A stretch of 64,000 nt of DNA from Streptomyces sp. NRRL S-646. GTDB lineage: Bacteria > Actinomycetota > Actinomycetes > Streptomycetales > Streptomycetaceae. The translations under genes were made by a program, and so were the position numbers. A model generated the notes under the pieces. That model worked only from the letters and a program-made list of their open reading frames with translations, was not told the DNA's origin and ran no database searches. Of this stretch, positions 61,256 to 64,000 are shown piece by piece. The stretch covers positions 72,346 to 136,345 of the forward strand of contig NZ_JODC01000020.1 in the NCBI RefSeq assembly GCF_000720765.1, read 5' to 3'. Each line of letters begins with the position of its first letter. The first letter of the stretch is position 1.

Positions 61256-61603
61256 TCAGTCGAACCACGTCGACAGCAGACCCGCGATAGTCGCGCACAT
61301 GAGGCCGATGGAAGCCAGGACGGCGGGAGCTGTGACCTCTGGGGCTTGCTCAAGACCAACAAGCTCGATGCGCTCTCGGATGTGCAGAAGGTCGCCCATG
61401 GCGCTCTCGCTTGGTACCTCTCGTTCCAGCCTGCTCCTACGCTCTTCCTCCGAGAGTCCAGGATCTCCCATGATCTCTTCATACCTACGGAGCTTGCGCC
61501 TGAGGTGATCTCGTCGGCCGTCAATCCGCCGCCACAGCAGCCAGACGCCAAGTGCCGGCAGTACGCCGCTGGCTACAGTCAGGATGGTGATCGCCAGTTT
61601 CAC
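61256..61603 (-). CDS. Small membrane protein, hypothetical
   Basis: 115 residues from GTG. N-terminal helix (4-24, AITILTVASGVLPALGVWLLW), a central charged coiled-coil-like part (RRIDGRRDHLRRKLRRYEEIMGDPGLSEEERRSRLEREVP), and a C-terminal helix (about 92-112, AVLASIGLMCATIAGLLSTW). Not recognised. Monocistronic, in the accessory stretch. Confidence 0.65.
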   Translation of the reverse strand: MKLAITILTVASGVLPALGVWLLWRRIDGRRDHLRRKLRRYEEIMGDPGLSEEERRSRLEREVPSESAMGDLLHIRERIELVGLEQAPEVTAPAVLASIGLMCATIAGLLSTWFD

Positions 61604-61821
61604 CCCTGCACTATGCGGTTACCACGGGGCCCCATGGAAGCCTTGGTCCTCGGCGTCGGCGCAGCGGTGAGTGTCTAACTGCGTAACAACGCCGACGAAC
61701 AGCGGCGGACGAGCACGGACGCCTGCGGACCATCGGTGCAGGTAAGAGTCACAGCCGCCCGAGGTCAGGCACCCGCCCAAGTGGCTTCGGGATGAAGAGG
61801 TCACTCAGTAGGGTGCGCCCC

Positions 61822-62019
61822 ATGCCCAACGAAGCCCCGGCCTGTCCAGAGTGCTACCAGCCTATGCAGTCTGGCGGTCTGGTGCTTTCAGCGCGAGACG
61901 ATGGCTCGCGAACCTGTCGATCGCTGTGGAGGTGTGCCGATAGGCATGTCTGGTGGAGCTGGGCAGACCGACCGGACGAACCGTTGGCGATCTGCCCGGT
62001 ACCAGGGCTGTTCCGCTGA
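61822..62019 (+). CDS. Small zinc-ribbon-like protein
   Basis: 65 residues from MPNEAPACPEC. CPEC at the start and a second cysteine cluster CRSLWRCADRH suggest a two-knuckle zinc ribbon; the rest is aromatic (VWWSWADRPDEP). Not recognised; such small proteins are common near Streptomyces integrated elements. Its stop TGA is the first base-triplet of the twin-motif copy B. Confidence 0.6.
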   Translation: MPNEAPACPECYQPMQSGGLVLSARDDGSRTCRSLWRCADRHVWWSWADRPDEPLAICPVPGLFR

Positions 62020-62039
62020 CATTCAACAGTGACATCAAC
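62017..62039. repeat. Twin-motif copy B
   Basis: TGACATTCAACAG followed by TGACATCAAC, at the 3' end of the zinc-ribbon gene. Matches copy A at 60941 in 19 of 23 positions, keeping both outer TGACAT boxes and the CAAC end. Confidence 0.6.
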
Positions 62040-62241
62040 GAGCAACAACCGGCGGCCCACCCCGCATCACAGGCGCACCAGATCGCACAGGAAAGAAGAG
62101 CAGACGGCGGGCGGTCTGCGCACCACATCCTCGGCTTCGCAACGTCACGTCCCACTTTTGCGACGGCAACAGAGTTTGTGCGGGCCGCGCCACACGCTGT
62201 CAGGGCGCGCGGGAAGGTCCGCCGCTCGGGCTTATCGGCCG

Positions 62242-62418
62242 TCACCGGTCCCAGGTGTCGTCCACCTGCTCGCCTTCCGCCTGGGACGGCTCAGTCCTGG
62301 GGACATCTGGGTGCATGGCCGCACGTTCGGCAGGATCGTCCCGCTCGCCCTCAGCCTGGGAGGGCGTGTGAGAGTACAGCCACGGTTCGTAGTCCGAGTC
62401 CGAGGCGCCGGTTTTCAT
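62242..62418 (-). CDS. Small acidic protein with internal repeat
   Basis: 58 residues from MKTGASDSDYEPW, chosen because AGGAGG precedes it (spacing 6). PSQAEGE occurs twice (about 18-24 and 42-48). Acidic, disordered. Not recognised. A longer start at 62448 is possible but lacks a ribosome site. Confidence 0.5.
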   Translation of the reverse strand: MKTGASDSDYEPWLYSHTPSQAEGERDDPAERAAMHPDVPRTEPSQAEGEQVDDTWDR

Positions 62419-62721
62419 GGCAGGCCTCCTTGGTCGCTTGCCTTCCATGCTCCTCCTCGGACCGCAGCGGAGCTAGGGCGGTAGCCGGCTCTGGACGAGA
62501 CGTGGACGAGAAGTCGGCGTTTTGAACGCTAGATGCACATCCTTGCTGGTCGGATGGGGCGCGAGCGAGTGATCTTGGGGGGACTGTAAAGCTTCCAGGC
62601 CTAACGCATGTCGAACTTTTGTCGGATTGCGCAGTTTGGATCAGTTCGGGGCTTGTCACGTCACTGTGCATGTTCGGCAACAGGGGGTCACGAACCCCGT
62701 TCGGCTAGCTACAACCTAGCC
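62419..62721. other. Intergenic region before the 255-residue membrane protein
   Basis: 303 bp. Contains GGCTAG-n-CTAGCC (62703-62720) adjoining the start and a GGGG...CCCC hairpin; no ribosome site is visible, hinting at a leaderless start with a TACAAC -10. No other gene. Confidence 0.35.
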
Positions 62722-63489
62722 ATGACACCAGGAACAGAGCGGGTGTTGGTGGTCTCAAGCGTGACCGCCAACCTCCTTTCGGTGGGCGGGTTTTTCGCCA
62801 GTGCCGCGTACAAACTCCCGGCCCCCGTCTTGCCGGTCGCGGTATTGATCTTTGGTGGCACGGGGCTCTACCTACTGCGCCGATTCCTGTCATCTGCCGT
62901 GGCGGCAAGGCGGGCCGTGCTGGCTGCAACGTTGGTGATCACGCTGATCGTCGCGTACTGGGCTTCCAACCATGTATGGCCTGACAGCTTCCCTCTTGGC
63001 AAGCAGTCCGACAAGACCGGGGCAACGAAGGAGACGCGCGGGCCCACGACAAGTGCCGAGTCGGGGAACCTAGCCCGCGGCCTGAAGGTGTCTGAACCCA
63101 AGAGTCACGGGCGGATTGGTACCTGCACACCTGTCGTCGGTAGCGGACGGATCCCGGAGGGATATCAGATCTGGGTTGCCAATCTCAACGATCAGGGAGG
63201 CAAGCCTGACACATTCGGACTCTTCAACCTTCGCCGTGCGACTCAGGAGGGTGTCAGCGAGTGGACCGTGAGTCCCTTCGGTGTTGGGGCGGACTCGGAT
63301 GTGGGCAAGAACTTCTGGATCTTTGTGTACCTACTGCCTGAGAGCGCGGGCAGCATGATCGGAAACCTTAGGTTGCCAGACAAGGACCCCGGATGGCGTC
63401 CGAGCCTGAACGCGCCGATCTCAGGTGTAGATCCGATCGACAAGATTCCGGTTCAGAGGACCGCTGACCATACCTGTGGCTCTTCGTGA
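62722..63489 (+). CDS. Membrane protein with extracytoplasmic domain, hypothetical
   Basis: 255 residues from MTPGTERV. Three hydrophobic segments (about 8-30, 35-50, 58-80: VLVVSSVTANLLSVGGFFAS, LPVAVLIFGGTGLYLL, AVLAATLVITLIVAYWAS), then an ectodomain (95-255) rich in Gly/Ser with CTPVVGSGRIPEGYQIWVANLND. Not recognised. Codon use is less GC-biased than the core genes; part of the accessory island. Confidence 0.62.
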   Translation: MTPGTERVLVVSSVTANLLSVGGFFASAAYKLPAPVLPVAVLIFGGTGLYLLRRFLSSAVAARRAVLAATLVITLIVAYWASNHVWPDSFPLGKQSDKTGATKETRGPTTSAESGNLARGLKVSEPKSHGRIGTCTPVVGSGRIPEGYQIWVANLNDQGGKPDTFGLFNLRRATQEGVSEWTVSPFGVGADSDVGKNFWIFVYLLPESAGSMIGNLRLPDKDPGWRPSLNAPISGVDPIDKIPVQRTADHTCGSS

Positions 63490-63611
63490 GCTCTGTGGTT
63501 CCCTCGGTGCTTTATGCCAGGTGAGCGGCCCTTGATAGGTAGTTCGTCATTGAACCTCTTTCATCCTGGGGTCTGAGGAGTGAAACAGGCTGGTCAGGTG
63601 GGGTGACATGG

Positions 63612-63672
63612 CGAAGCCCCTCGTCGTTCGTGTGGTGATCTCACTCAACACGCCGACGGCCGGGGGGCTTCG
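63612..63672. repeat. Inverted repeat at the transposase start
   Basis: CGAAGCCCC (63612-63620) and GGGGCTTCG (63664-63672), 9-bp arms ending one base before the transposase TTG. Would form a hairpin that hides the ribosome region from read-through transcripts, as seen in several insertion sequences. Confidence 0.5.
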
Positions 63673-64000
63673 TTGGTTCCGTATCCTTCCACGCTCGACG
63701 TCCCACACGAGCTGGTCGAGCATGTCTCCTGGCTCATCTACACCCGAAGGCGTGAACTTCGCTCGCCGTGGCGGAAGTTGAGCTACTTCAAGCAAGCCCT
63801 TCTGACACTGGCCCATCTGCGGAAGAACGAGACGTTCGCACAGGTCGGCGCCGGGTTCGGGGTGTCGGAGGCGACGGCATGGTGCTACGTCGACGAGACG
63901 CTCGAGGTCCTGGCCGCCTGGGCGCCGGGCCTGCACGAGGCCCTGGTGGGCCTGGGCGAGGGGGACTTCGTCATCGTCGACGGGACGCTCATCCCGACCG
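63673..64000 (+). mobile_element. IS5-family-type transposase, 5' part (cut by window end)
   Basis: Frame from TTG gives VPYPSTLDVPHELVEHVSWL, then a HTH (LAHLRKNETFAQVGAGFGVSEATAWCYVDETL, like HTH_Tnp_4) and FVIVDGTLIPT, the first acidic residue of the DDE core. The remainder of the gene and the right end are outside the window. Start is inferred from the family's usual MVPYPS-like N-terminus. Confidence 0.75.

Noticed and set aside
63547..63936. 129-codon minus-strand frame at the right end
   Set aside because: Antisense of the transposase, which has recognisable family motifs.

Overview
The window is high-GC actinobacterial chromosome, almost certainly Streptomyces. Evidence: strong G/C third-position bias, frequent GTG/TTG starts, ATGA/GTGA stop-start overlaps, many TetR regulators, a SoxR with a CX2CXCX5C cluster, a class F sortase, a mycothiol-era gene repertoire and dispersed 'ggggcgcggggct' repeats. 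From memory, the order soxR ... alcohol/aldehyde dehydrogenase ... hmgA ... sigma/anti-sigma ... Ser/Thr kinase / SGNH lipase resembles the core chromosome of S. coelicolor. I could not run a comparison.

Layout. 1-7.1 kb: acyl-CoA ligase (cut by the window edge) and SDR operon, a secreted NamZ-like muramidase with two TTA codons, an alpha/beta hydrolase, and a large secreted penicillin-acylase-family hydrolase. 7.1-11.4 kb: zinc-ribbon protein, BKACE-like enzyme, an RNA ligase, then a 0.7-kb non-coding degenerate repeat array. 11.4-20 kb: soxR, MaoC hydratase, two TetR/operator modules, acyl-CoA dehydrogenase, ArsR-like regulator with EamA exporter, and an aldehyde/alcohol dehydrogenase operon. 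20-29.6 kb: orphan sugar-type ABC ATPase, class F sortase with its membrane-anchored partner, MFS and citrate-type transporters, molybdopterin oxidoreductase, TetR, lipoprotein. 29.7-36 kb: homogentisate dioxygenase with a GntR regulator, a type ISP-like protein, and a TetR-controlled drug-type ABC exporter.

36-45 kb: SigK/RskA-type sigma and zinc anti-sigma pair divergent from DUF4331, TPR and His-rich NicO-type membrane proteins, then a Ser/Thr kinase abutting an SGNH lipase. 45.6-54.4 kb: an exopolysaccharide locus of overlapping genes (membrane protein, two GT2 enzymes, NodB deacetylase, a 1285-residue flippase/GT-C-like fusion) facing a GH39-like hydrolase across a hairpin. 54.5-59.8 kb: AAA ATPase, DUF72, GntR, GNATs, DUF402, methyltransferase and a 44-residue gene. 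59.9-64 kb: accessory DNA with a truncated tyrosine recombinase, a HEPN-like protein, small zinc-ribbon and membrane proteins, a twin 23-bp motif, and the start of an IS5-type transposase.

Regulation is the richest signal. Four TetR-type operator architectures can be read directly. Two of them recur at distant operons, suggesting small regulons inside this window: 14691/19928 link acyl-CoA dehydrogenase with aldehyde/alcohol oxidation, and 1463/28280 link the SDR/ligase operon with the molybdopterin oxidoreductase. No rRNA, tRNA or CRISPR array was found.
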